Assembly: GCA_013115145.1 (NCBI GenBank)
Contig: JAAPAO010000407.1
Coordinates: forward strand, 1-32,204
From: Perkinsus chesapeaki
Taxonomy: Eukaryota; Perkinsozoa; Perkinsida; Perkinsidae
Direction: 5' to 3'
DNA: 32,204 nucleotides
Shown here: positions 21,124 to 31,856 of the stretch, piece by piece
Layout of the letters: the number at the start of each line of letters is the position of its first letter
Position numbering within the stretch: the stretch's first letter is position 1
Notes under the pieces: model-generated
Database searches by the model: none
The model's input: only the letters and a program-made list of their open reading frames with translations
What the model was told of the DNA's origin: nothing
Position numbers and translations under genes: made by a program

Positions 21124-24100
21124 CTAGTAAAAGAAAATATCAAAACCTGAAACGCTTCGCTCCGCCTTATTGTCACTTGACTGTGGAGAACTGCCTCGGC
21201 TGTCATTGGAACTGGTAGCTGATCCCGATGAACCTTCTGGATGCATTTGAGCCTTCGCGGCGGCCAGCACTTTGATAACCTTCTGCATTGGCATACCAAA
21301 ATGAGAGTCGGTAGACATACTTCTGAAAGCAGACGATAAATGTACGTATGAGAAATAATAAAATCTCTGGAACGTCGACAACTCTGGAAGAGGCCCAGAT
21401 TGAGCCGATGAAGTTGGAGAGATTGCTCCACGAGATTGCACTAAAAAGAGTTGTAGAGTTTGTGGAACTCAGCATCAACCTGGTCACTTGAGGAAAACGG
21501 GAGAATGCTGGACAGGCAAATGAATAATTGAAGTAATGATATTATATGATTCCTATACCCATACCGTAGACCTAATAAGTCAGCACCCTTCAGCAAGCAA
21601 ATGATCGGGAAGCACCAGAAGGGCCCGGGCTCAAGTTCTTTCCTTAATGAGAAATACTCCGTACCGACGACGAAATGATCCGTTTGCGCTCAATACGCTC
21701 CTTCGGGATTTCATCAAGTATCCACATTGACGAACAAGACCGTTTGTCAAGTCGACACTAAGCAATCGAAGAAGCACGCCCACCCACCTCTGAGAAGATG
21801 TATTTTTCCCGCGCGCCCCAGGGCTCTGCAATTTCGGTATCTGCCGAGGACCAACTTGATCTGCAGCTGAAGATTCCAAATCCGCTGCTCCCGATGGTAA
21901 AATCAATACACCTTAAGAATAGGAATCTTTTTGCACGCATGCTCAAGCCCACCATCAACGCCCATAGGTTCGGCCTTGGCTGCAGCACCTGCCGCAGTCG
22001 CACCACGACGATCCATATAAGCTCGAGTGCCCAAGAACACAGCTACCGTCATGGCAACCTAAAGATACGTCGATTGAGTTACACTCCATATCACATTTAT
22101 CTAAAACGTGGACTCTTGGCAGGAGGCTTCTTATTTTCACATCACCAATTGAATGTTAAATTCAAATGTGAAGCACCAGTAATAGAAAGTATCGGTGTGC
22201 CCAGATTATACAATTCGTATTTATTGCTGATTTTTATCAAGAAAAAGTATTCATTACACTTTTGTCAAATTATATTAAGAAAATTAGCTCCTAGTGGAAA
22301 TCCAATATTTTTAACGTTTCCTCGCGGCGACCCTTGCCGGACGTAATAAGGTCGTTTGTGAGATTTATAATATTCAATTCACAGCTTACCAAAGTAATGA
22401 CAAGATAAGCAATCCAATTATAATCGGGCGAAGTCTCTGCTTCCACCTCCAACTGACATTTGCCTGGTGTCATGCACGCCCAACCTAACAACAACGACAA
22501 TAGATCCTGGCTCTAGTGAAAAACATTATTACGAACAACTAATCACACCATCCCAAAGAGAAAAGTACAGGGATTCAGAATACGTATTATACTGTTTCAA
22601 ACGTTTGTTACCTAAGTCTTGCTCGCCCGAAAATTTGCGCACTTTTTACCAAGTGTACGGAGTGTGAGAACAATGGGCGAATAAAGGGATGATAATTGCC
22701 AACATTTATGGAAACAATCCCGCTGGTGATAATTTTGACAAGCTTACTTCCGTCTCGAGAATTGCAATCGGATTGAACTTGAAAATACAAATCACCATCG
22801 AAGTTGCTATCAGTTCGGCAGTCCTCTATTGTCGGATATGATCCATAAAGATACCAAGCAACATGGGGCACACCTCGCAGAACAACGTATGAATTGCTGT
22901 CCGGGCCGTCGAAACTAAATTTAAAAAAATCAAAGTCATCTGAAGAGGTACACTTACTCCGAATTTCGACACTCTAGGGGTCTCATCGTGAGTTGCCATT
23001 GTAGCTTTCCCTCAGTGAACTCCTTCACACAATAGTCATAGTAATACGCCGGATCTGAAGGAAAAAGGGATGCGCCTGGATTCGAACCGAAGACCTATTC
23101 GATTATAAAGTAACACCCGGATGAACTTTTTAAAGTTCTGAGAATTTCTCCCGTAGTTCTGAAGCCTCTGATTTCAATAGCAGTAGTTCATGTACCTGGA
23201 CGATATTTAATTACTCCATGACCACCTATTTCACACACTAGGATCCATGCATGCGAATGCAACTAATATTGACGCAATAACACAACTCAATCAACCATCC
23301 ACACCCTTCAAGTCCATGACAATTTAAAGGGTTGTGGTGGTAATATTTCCCATCTCTCTTGAACGGCGCTATGTGCCTAATTCCTACGTGTCATTTATTC
23401 CATCAGGTATACCGAAGCATGACTAGTCTATTGTTGATAACAATAAAGCATATAACGATAATACAACTAATAAGATAACTAAAATACATTCCCGCCGGTT
23501 GTCCGATTATATTCAAGGATCTTACGTTCGTAAACCTTAAATACAATAAAACAGCCACCGGCTACCAACAAGTGAGCCGAATTGCGGCGTTCCCCAATTC
23601 TCACCAGCTTGTAGAATTTTAGGATATCCCATGCTGGGATCTTTTGATTGGTCAGCGTGTGACCAAACATTGCTTCCTATCATATCTTCGCAGGTTGTCC
23701 TTGAAAATTGTGTCATCCTACTGAAGGCTTGAGCGTCGGCTAAATAACAACAACAACTTAACAATATTCCTGTCAAACGGACGTACTTGTATAGCTATAA
23801 CTGCAGTCAACTAGAGATGACCAGGCACTTTCGTAGGTACCTATCAGTAGGATACTCTCAACTATCTTGAGCCAATAAGCATCTTGCATGGGTTGAGCTA
23901 AGATACATCTCTCTACTCACATCGAAAGGAATCAAATCTAGAATATTCTCCACTGACATCACCAGCTTGCGGCAAATCGCTAAAGTCAACGATCGTCCGT
24001 GGCACAGAGTAGTCATCGTAAGTTCCGCTTGTTGAATCAGAACCGCTAAAAATCAAACAGTCCCAGGTTCGATTCCCCGTCCGGGCATTTACTTTAACTT

Positions 24101-26200
24101 TGTCGGAAGCTCTACACGCTTTACCGCTATCAGACTGCTCATAACCTCCGATTTCAACTGTGCAATTAATCCACCACGAGTTGACATGTTGAGCTCCGCC
24201 GGAGATACTTGTGGGCCCGTGATGGCCATAGGATCATAAGTTCCATAGTAATCTGGTTGGTGAGATTATTAATAAATATAAATATTAAATAATACCGAAG
24301 GGCATATCTATAATGATATCAGACTCCTGTGTGTTGGAGCAGTAAATGCCATGAATGGTAGAATGCTCAGGCGATGAATACCTAAAATATATACACGGAA
24401 AAATCTTCCCGTTAGATAGAAGTCAACGAGGCCAGAGCTCTTATCGTGACCTAGTTGCGAACTCTCATCCACAATCGATGATACTGAGATATCGGTTACT
24501 CTTACTTCCAGTCTGGCCTGCAATGACTACATAATGTAGTCTGGAATGTAGTGGAACAATAGTGTGGAATGTAATCTACATTCCAACTACAGCGATTATT
24601 ATATACATTCGCCAATCAAACATGCTAACTTTCACTTGTACCTCACTACTCGATCGATTTAAAGATATGTCTCCCATTTCCCTCGATTACTCACCATATC
24701 GATTTTCTCGTCCATGGCACGACCATCCCGGCGCTTTGTTTGCCAAACATTTGGAGGTCCGCGTCTCCATACTCACCAAAAGTGGGTATAAAAGCAATCA
24801 CATCTCTACCACCAACGTCTTGAGTAATCAACTGTTAGTAATAGATGAAAAAACCTCGCGCCACGAAATTACCTGTAGATCCTGTGGGGCGTCAATATCC
24901 GTTTCTAGGATTTCCTTCAACAACTGAGTTGCATTGAAATGACAAACGGTCGGATTAGCAAATTTGAGCAAGCCATCTTCGTACCTAGTTTCACATAACG
25001 CTTCTGTCAATTTAAAATCAGGGTTAGCGTCGCACATTTTCAATAATGTCACACAATAGCTTGGTGATACTCCGCACTGTGTATCATGCACCACTGGTCG
25101 AGTGGTACATATCGCAAACGAGAAGACTCCATAACCATTCAACAGTCTGTATAGTGATGCCTCTCATTTCCTCCATTAAAAACATTGAAAGCCAAAAACG
25201 ATATAAAATACTTCTTATATTATCTTACGACATTTCAATGCAGCTTTCCTTAAATCTATAAATACCTTCACCCAGCCAAGAATCGAACCGGAGTCCATTC
25301 CCATAGTAACGAGTATAAATACCACTACACCATATTTACTTCATTTCCCCTTCAGATTTCCCTGCTTCTGCTCCACAATTATAAACTATCCTCCCCTCTG
25401 GTTCCGAGGCCTTTGGAGTGTAGTCCAGATATAAACCAACGTAAGATCGGTTACTCGTACCGTGTACGTCAACATAGCTGAAAAACAACATAACCGACCA
25501 AACTCACAAAAAAGACCGTCAAGGGTCCGTGGAAGTTCTGCGCAAAATTTCCAGAAACTTCGGAAACTTATCGAAAGAAGGACTGTTAGTTTTTTACAGG
25601 AGAAGAATCTAAGCTCGAAGCCTGCATAAACTAATATAATCAAAACGTCAAATTGAACTCCTACAAAAACCAGACTAACCGAAAATAACTCTCCTCAAAA
25701 TCATCCATATAGGCGGTCGTACAGAAAATTATCTTCTCCAGGATTGATAATATTGCTCATAATTCTGAGAACACTACCACCAAACCATGCTGCGATAGGA
25801 GTACTAGTAGATGGAGGAGATGACGACGACGAAGACGACGACGACCCAGTTGACGTATCTGAAACTCTCTCTTGCTTCAATCTCCACATTTTCACCATCT
25901 CATTTCAACCATCACTCCCAAGCTTTATGACATTAAATTTACAACGCTAAAAAATGAAATTAATTATCATTACTCTTCTAAAAATTTTAATATATTTATC
26001 TACAAGATACCTCATATTAAAAATATATTAAATTATGACACCTCCTCCATCCCAGAAATATCTTTCATATCAAATACGATATATTTCTCCAACTTATCAC
26101 ATGCTCCTTGGGCCCTACTACCTGCTGACGCTACTGCTGCTGCCATGAACATGAGGGAATGTAAGAGGAATGCATTAATAGAGTGAAGGAAATCCCTCAT
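21124..26200 (-). CDS. Paralogue B: type I membrane protein, 16 exons, unknown family
   Basis: Exons are 26122-26200, 25723-25858, 25340-25477, 24873-24984, 24695-24831, 24296-24381, 24099-24252, 23921-24045, 23787-23840, 23605-23739, 22958-23054, 22748-22914, 22390-22484, 21953-22058, 21788-21887 and 21124-21322. They total 1920 nt, or 639 residues plus stop. The signal peptide is in MRDFLHSINAFLLHSLMF and AAAVASA, followed by a serine-rich stalk (TSTG then nine serines) and the same ectodomain blocks as paralogue A: GTSNRSYVGLY, YSSPEHST-HGIYCS, TCEDMIGSNVWSHAD, ECRN, VAWYLYGSYP, CNSRDG. The membrane segment starts at about 497, and the tail repeats MPMQKVIKVLAAAKAQ. Eight exons match A in length exactly, and the rest differ in ways that keep the phase. 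An alternative last splice near 21125 would extend the tail to about 20985. Function is unknown; a surface receptor or adhesin is inferred. Confidence 0.82.
23069..23106 (-). repeat. tRNA B-box fragment in paralogue B intron 10
   Basis: On the coding strand, CGGTTCGAATCCAGGCGCATC resembles a T-arm and 3' acceptor strand, positioned just before the acceptor of the intron. The matching intron in A lacks it. Confidence 0.45.
24055..24092 (+). repeat. tRNA B-box fragment in paralogue B intron 7 (antisense)
   Basis: CCAGGTTCGATTCCCCGTCCGGGC on the plus strand looks like a tRNA T-arm and 3' end. It makes up most of a 53-nt intron of the minus-strand gene. The homologous A intron has no such sequence. 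Confidence 0.45.
24525..24584. repeat. Hairpin cluster in paralogue B intron 5
   Basis: GACTACATAATGTAGTC (24525-24541) is a perfect 8-bp inverted repeat around one base, and GGAATGTA-ATC-TACATTCC (24566-24584) follows. A third GGAATGTA half lies between them, so the arms may also pair with one another. Confidence 0.6.
24857..24871. repeat. CGCGCCACGAAATTA motif at the donor of paralogue B intron 4
   Basis: On the coding strand the intron starts GTAATTTCGTGGCGCG, so the motif begins at the first bases of the 41-nt intron. One of six copies in the window. Confidence 0.65.
25269..25339 (-). repeat. tRNA-like element in paralogue B intron 3
   Basis: On the coding strand the intron opens GTAAATATGGTGTAGTGG, which contains a typical A box (TGGTGTAGTGGTAT). 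About 30 bases later comes CCGGTTCGATTCTTGG, a B box and T-arm. Spacing is right for a tRNA, but the acceptor stem does not pair. The D-arm sequence matches the local tRNA-Ala genes (TGGTGTAGTGGTAT in both), which may point to the parent. The homologous intron in paralogue A has none. Confidence 0.6.
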
Positions 26201-26552
26201 CAGATTGTTCGACCCGTACTGGGTCTAGAAAAAGGAAAATAATGTACACTAACAAGAAAGCAAGCAATACTTCATCATTCAATTGTTATTATGACAAATT
26301 GGTTACTAAATATTTAACACCATTTATAACGTAAGATTTTACTCATATACTAATAAGAGTTTGTTTCTAAAGCGGGCTGTTACTCAAATCTTATTATTCA
26401 GCTTGCCTGCTGCTCTCTCATATATGATTAGATAACTTTAAATCAACAATACCTTCCTCAGAAACACACCAATCATAGCCATCAAATATCTTAGCTTCAA
26501 CCATGCAAGATACAAACTAGCTCAACTCCATGCTCCCACTCAAATACCTCTT
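26201..26552. other. Intergenic upstream of paralogue B
   Basis: A+T-rich gap between the start of paralogue B and the stop of the next minus-strand gene. I see no coding or RNA feature here. Confidence 0.45.
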
Positions 26553-29500
26553 TCAAACACCTCCAATCTCCTCGTTAGCCGCTGCCATCCCCTCCAAAAC
26601 ACTCCACGTGTCCGATCCTTCCGGTGCATGCTTGCGATATATCCGGCGTAACCGTCTCGCAAACCTGTAAATATTTGCACGCATGCACAAGATAGCATCT
26701 TACGTATTATCAGCTTCTGTCATTACACCATATATCATATGACTTCCTTGTATCGCACGTACCAAATGATACGTCCCAAAAAAGACAGTGAATGCCGGAA
26801 TTGCGCGGTAGTCTAAAATGGATACCACCAACTGTCGCATGTAGCTCTTCGATACACAGCAACACATTCCTGTAAATATATTCCAAATTAATTAGCATTC
26901 ACTTAAGGATGTTCGAGGAACACCTCGAGCTAGGTCATGGTATTCTAAATACCAGAGTCACCGGAACGGACTGCTCGATGTTCCGTACACAACCTTTTCG
27001 GAAAATAACGTGATAAAGATTTTCAGTAGGTAAACTGTGTAACATATTGTAAGATAGAAAGGTATTTAGAACAACCTCTAGGAGGGGGTGTTATTATATT
27101 CATTTACATATCTTTAAGCAAATTGAGAAATTTTTCGCAAATTAAATTATATTTAATTTTGGAAGATCCTATTTAGTGATATTTTAACTAACTATCGAAT
27201 ATAACACTTACGAAATATCTTATCAATTCATCAAAAACTGTGAAAACAATAAAGTATATCGGGGATACTCTAAAGACACCATCCAACAGTTGCGCCACAA
27301 TATTAAGAACAGACGTTGCAGCGAAAACCCACATTTACCAAATCGATCACTCGATCGATTTCCAATCCCCATTACATCTTTTAATTCCATCCTTCCAAAT
27401 ACCCCTCCACTCGCACACTCTAATTGTCACCAGTGCACTACAAACGCCAATAACCTTGGCGAAGGTCTCACTACCAATTCAAACAACTTATACAAAAATA
27501 CGGTATGAAATATTTACTCTTCATGAATTGCAATACGCTCAAGTTGACCTTCACTTAAAAGATTCCCTGCATCTGCCGACAGCTGCTCGTTGATAGCCTG
27601 TCACCATCAACTCTATAAAATACACAAAACTTGTCCCCATCAGATTTCAACTAAGAAAATTGATAACAATTTTCTACGATTTCCCTTCCTCGACACCTTG
27701 ATGGTACAAACACTCAATTCGCTATCACAACAATGCTCCTATCATAAAGCAGCGGCCAAAGTGCCACAAGTAATTCTCCTCTCCTCCTTGAGACACTATC
27801 CTCAATGAGCCACGTACTACTGTTTCCCGCTCATCGAAGACCTAGACTTGCCGCACTAACAAGATTCTATACGCGCCAAACCCTGGAAGTAGTGCCAGCC
27901 GCGATCAAAGAAAGGAGCGGTATGAGATTTCCACACTTTCCTATAGTTACCACCTTGCAGACTTTATCAACACTTTCTGTTTCAAACCATAAAAACTTCG
28001 CCAACCTCCGCAATATATTTTCCCGTGGAACTTCATCAACATTCATGAATTGAATGTCTGCAATCCGACCTAATTCATATCTTACAAGCTTCAACCCAAG
28101 ATTCTCATATTGTTCAAGAAAATGTCCAATAGAAACAATCAGTTGGTAAAGACTCTGCCAATCTTCAAGCTCCTTATACCTGAAAATACTGTGGTATCAA
28201 GTTTCTCAATTTTACTAGAATTTTTCACTTTTCCGAGTTGATCTTCAACCCCCCCCATTTCATCGTAGACTATTACCTTAAAGGAGAGTAAAGCTCGAAT
28301 TCATCCACCTTCTCAGCTCTGACGCTGTCAACTCTCCTTTAGAATGTCGATAACCTCCAGCAGAACAAATAGCAGAAAAAATGTATTTTACCTCATCATC
28401 TCGAAGAGTCACGCCAGTGAGTTGGGCTGAAGAAAAAAGGCACGCGCCACGAAATTACTAAGGAAGTGCCGTATGATGCACGGAGAAAGGACCTACTGAA
28501 CTTCACGCGCCACGAAATTATTGAGGAAATGACGGATGCACGGAAAAGGAACTACTAAACTTCACACGCCACGAAATTATTCCACTAGGCGAAGTTACAA
28601 CACGCGCAGCGATAATATTATACACAATTTCAAAAGCCATAGACTGCTTCATTCTCATTTCTCACGCGCCACAAAATTATTGATTGCCCAAATAAATTAC
28701 AGGCCATCGCCGCGAATTCCTCCCGTGTCATTCCTCTCGATGGGTCATCAATAGCAAACGACTCGTAGATCCTTTCAGCATCATTATCGAACTGAATGCC
28801 AACTTGCCGACGAATCTGGGAAGAATAGAAATAGAAACTAATTATCCATATGTAAATTGAATACTCCCACCCTTTCCATTTTATTACCTTATTAAGTTTC
28901 CTCGACTTTGTGAATCCAAGCGCCGTAGTTACAATGCCAACAAGGAAGGTGTATCCTCCTAGCAACCATGCCCCAGCAGTCCTGCAATCCACAAAAGGGA
29001 CTTGACATAAACCGCTTACTCTTGGCATAAAAATCGAACATTAAATCACTGTGAAATTGATCATATACTATTGATAAATACAGTCATCCAAATTACCTTA
29101 GACTATCACATTTTTGTGACCGTTTCTGGCTGATTTACTATATTACTAGTAAATACAGGGTGATGCTAGACAGGTCGATTACGACATGATTTCAAACACT
29201 GCGGCGGGCAAGCATGAACGGTGTAAAAGAGCAACGGACTAGTATCTTGTACCATAATTTACTTTATCATTGATATCTCGACTTGATATTATAAACATCA
29301 CGATAATTAATAATAAAGGGATGTCCTAGGAATAGTTTATAAATATCTTACTATTATTGTTAGCGAAGTTCCAAAGGTTTTAATTCGTTTCGAATAACAC
29401 CGCATTTGCGCAATTTAAATAGCCCTATCCGAGGATCGAACCCGGGTTATTACCAACAATGATTTGCTCTCATGCTGGAATATACCGCTGAGCCAAGATA

Positions 29501-30854
29501 ACTATACCAAACACCTTTGCCGGTAATCCTCACTAGTATTTTCGCAAAACCTTCCACGAAACCCTGAGGAAAGGACAGTGCTACCAAAATCGATCACGTG
29601 ATCGATTTAAGACTTCATAACCTATATTATGATTATCAAATAAAGAATCATTCCCGGAGTATTATTTCTATCACCCTTGACTTAATCCCATTTCCCTAAC
29701 CAACACTGCTTACTACCTTGATCTCCATACAGAATCGATTATGACTCGGCAAGTCGAGAGCCAACATAATGATAGAAAACAGCATGAGGAAGATACTCTC
29801 CAAAATACCCAATAAAGCCAAAGGGTAATAATACATAACCTGACGCACAAAAGTCACTGCGCCACGAAATTGCTGATGAATTACATGGAAAAGGTTGGCT
29901 AATGCCGCCAAACATGCAGTGCTCGCTGCGGAGGAAAGTAAAATGCTCAAAGTCATCGGACCATCCCCGAGATCGGTTACCATATTGGATACCATGCTCA
30001 CCGCGGCGGCTACTGTTTCACCTGAACGATAAAGCGGCCCGTTAATCAAGTCACATCCATTGTTTTCACCATCAAGAGAAGATTAACTTCTGCAGATGAT
30101 TTCTCATAACTCGAAAGCTGTAAGCAATGTAACCATAACAATTCCAAGAACTTGCTCAGAAAGCCCGATCTAATTAAGCGTATAAGAAAGCTCTTCTTTG
30201 CTAGATGATGCCAGAACCAGTCTTCCGCTACGCATATACGTACACCCAATCTTCACCTTAACAACGCGCCATCGGCACTCCCTCCAGAATTCGACTTGCC
30301 CTCCAGAATGAAGTTGTGGCAGCCCCCACCCCCCGTAAAGTGACATAAAACCGTATAAGAGAATGACACACGATAGGTTTGGTGAGTACAACAAACAATA
30401 CGAACGGTAAAAGTTAAATTATTCATTGGCCCTACAGGCAGGTTCAAATACTCACTTGAACCGCAGTCTTGCCTAATTCTTCCCTCTTCATATAGTTAAA
30501 ACAACCATTCTGAAGCCCACTAGAAGATAACCAAAAACACTTTCCAACAGTTCCTCCCTTCATATTAATAGCTGGGCGACGATGGCTCCCTTTTCTACCA
30601 CTGTGATGATCAGTTCTTCCTTCAAGCTGGGCAGTTTCATCGGCATTTCCACTGACCGTATCATCATCATCCGTATCGACTTTAATGAAGCCTTCTGCCG
30701 CTGGATTAGACGGATGCCTGTCCACTGAAGATTGTGATGAACTCCTTAGCAGCATGTAAAACAACAAATGAACTAAACAACTAACATAAAGCAGCGAGTT
30801 CCCCCATTGATTTCGTTTGTATTGATTGTGGAAGCGTACCGAAACATGAACCAA
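26553..30854 (-). CDS. Multi-exon membrane protein with EF-hand-like segments (partial model)
   Basis: Exon-like frames on one strand look like a single long protein, though not every join is resolved. From the 5' end: 30444-30854, polar, with an acidic DTDDDD run; 29700-30020, with two hydrophobic spans (TLSILLSSAASTACLAALA and LALLGILESIFLMLFSIIML); about 28905-28983, another hydrophobic span (WLLGGYTFLVGIVTTAL); 28680-28817, ERIYESFAIDDPSRGMTREE; about 28285-28420, RDDEVKYIFSAI and GELTASELRRWM; about 27925-28180; 27740-27850; 26704-26846; and 26553-26664, ending at TGA. The DDPSRGMTREE and GELTASEL segments resemble EF-hand loops with following helices, but several calcium ligands are missing. 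A calcium-responsive membrane protein is a possibility, and two adjacent genes cannot be excluded. Introns contain palindromes, a tRNA-like element and a short tandem array. Confidence 0.45.
27342..27359. repeat. 18-bp palindrome ATCGATC-ACTC-GATCGAT
   Basis: Fourth copy of the palindrome, in a presumed intron of the 26553-30854 gene. The flanks extend the match to AATCGATC and GATCGATT. Confidence 0.75.
28441..28579. repeat. Tandem array, 3 units of about 60 bp
   Basis: CACGCGCCACGAAATTA or a one-base variant starts at 28441, 28504 and 28563. The DNA between the first two pairs is also similar (AGGAA, GATGCACGG, then AAGGA and CTACT-AACTTCAC), so the unit is about 60 bp. A fourth motif copy without the rest lies at 28663-28679. 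The array is in a presumed intron. Three imperfect units without conserved unique spacers are not a CRISPR. Confidence 0.8.
29422..29503 (-). repeat. tRNA-like element in an intron of the 26553-30854 gene
   Basis: On the minus strand, TTGGCTCAGCGGTA is an A box and CCGGGTTCGATCCTCGG forms a good T-arm with one G-T pair. The separation is tRNA-like and the 3' end reads ATAGGGC, but the 5' end does not pair with it. Better preserved than most others in the window, so a low-scoring real tRNA gene cannot be ruled out. Confidence 0.5.
29589..29606. repeat. 18-bp perfect palindrome ATCGATC-ACGT-GATCGAT
   Basis: All 18 bases are self-complementary, and flanking A and T extend the pairing further. 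It lies in a noncoding part of the 26553-30854 gene. Confidence 0.8.
29857..29871. repeat. CTGCGCCACGAAATT motif inside a coding frame
   Basis: Sixth copy of the CGCCACGAAATT motif. Here it sits in an open frame (HQQFRGAV on the minus strand), unless a small intron starts within it at GTGGCG. Confidence 0.55.
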
Positions 30855-31072
30855 GATGGTCTATTGCGCAAAAGTCTCAAGGAAAACTACTGAATGAAGA
30901 AGAGGCAGTCCGCAATTGGAGTTCTCTTAAAGTCGCATCACGTAAACTGTGATCTTGTGAACGTTTAAATGCCAAAATGGAATAGATGTTCGCCAGTTAA
31001 GTTCATAAGCCCGAAGCCCATAAGTCGAACATCGTTATTGTGGATGAGATACACCATTATAATAACACACGG

Positions 31073-31856
31073 CTAATCACCGTTCTTTTTATCCTTCTTA
31101 TTCTTTTTACTAACTGATGATGCAATCGCAGCTACCCCACCAACCAGCAAGGCCCCTGCCGCAAAGCCTAGGACACCAGCCATGAAACCATCATCTGAAG
31201 AAATAATTTATTAATCGAATACAAAATATACTGTGGAAGTTTAATACTGTAAATGTTATTGATTTTTATATGTAAATATATACTGCGAGTAAAATATGAT
31301 AGACGATTAACAAAGGGGAATGAAGTAAGAATGAAATACGATAGCTTTCCTCTTCCACTAAAGAAATATTCACTTCCCGAAGTAAGTACCACTGAGGCAA
31401 CTGGCTGAGGATTGCTCGTCATGATCGATGCCTCCTGGGTATTTGGGCATGGTTACGTTCGGACAACAATGATCATCTGAAATAAGAGGGTTGGGAAATC
31501 TAACATGGAAGAAATAGGGCACCTCCTGTAGCAACGTCAGATAAGGCAAAGTTGGTGGTGACTTTGTCCAAGGTGGATTCTTTCCGACAGAACCTAAGAA
31601 GGTAAGTAAAGCTACTTTGTATCTTGCACAGGTCGAGCTAAGATACCGCCAATTACTTACGGGCATTCGAAGCTCCATTTTGACCACGACTGGGTAATTC
31701 GTTTCAAGCAGGATACGCACAACGTATGCCCACAACTTGGAAGGATCTAACGACCTTAATAAGACATAGCACGGTTCAAGCTAAGATATCACCTACCTTC
31801 GGCAAGTGCGCTCTTCTATTATATGGATGCAGACAAATTCGACACTCGATTGACAT
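31073..31856 (-). CDS. RING-finger E3 ubiquitin ligase-like, membrane-anchored, 5 exons
   Basis: Exons 31797-31856, 31661-31746, 31523-31593, 31390-31476 and 31073-31194 join in phase to 141 residues. The N-terminus is a canonical C3HC4 RING: C5-x2-C8-x16-C25-x-H27-x2-C30-x2-C33-x14-C48-x2-C51, read as MSIECRICLHP, then PSCGHTLCVSCL, then ECPFCRKES. Introns break the ring after residue 20 and inside codon 49. A short middle region contains DDHCCPNVTMP. Residues about 104-128 are hydrophobic and glycine/alanine rich (FMAGVLGFAAGALLVGGVAA), followed by a lysine-rich tail SKKNKKDKKNGD. A RING at the N-terminus with a C-terminal anchor fits a tail-anchored ligase facing the cytosol on an organelle or ER membrane. 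Family membership is clear; target and compartment are inferred. The acceptor of intron 1 (TTAG before 31746) was chosen because it alone restores CGH in frame. Confidence 0.88.

Noticed and set aside
21798-22346. Plus-strand 182-codon frame as a gene
   Set aside because: It is the complement of exons 14 and 15 of paralogue B and introns; the minus-strand reading aligns with paralogue A.
25820-25850. GAC/GAA triplet run as a microsatellite or acidic protein on the plus strand
   Set aside because: On the minus strand it encodes the serine stalk of paralogue B exon 2, in phase with the rest of the gene. The plus-strand acidic frame is a shadow.
28441-28679. Regularly spaced repeats resembling a CRISPR array
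   Set aside because: There are only three to four imperfect units, the sequence between motifs is itself repeated, and the setting is a eukaryotic intron.
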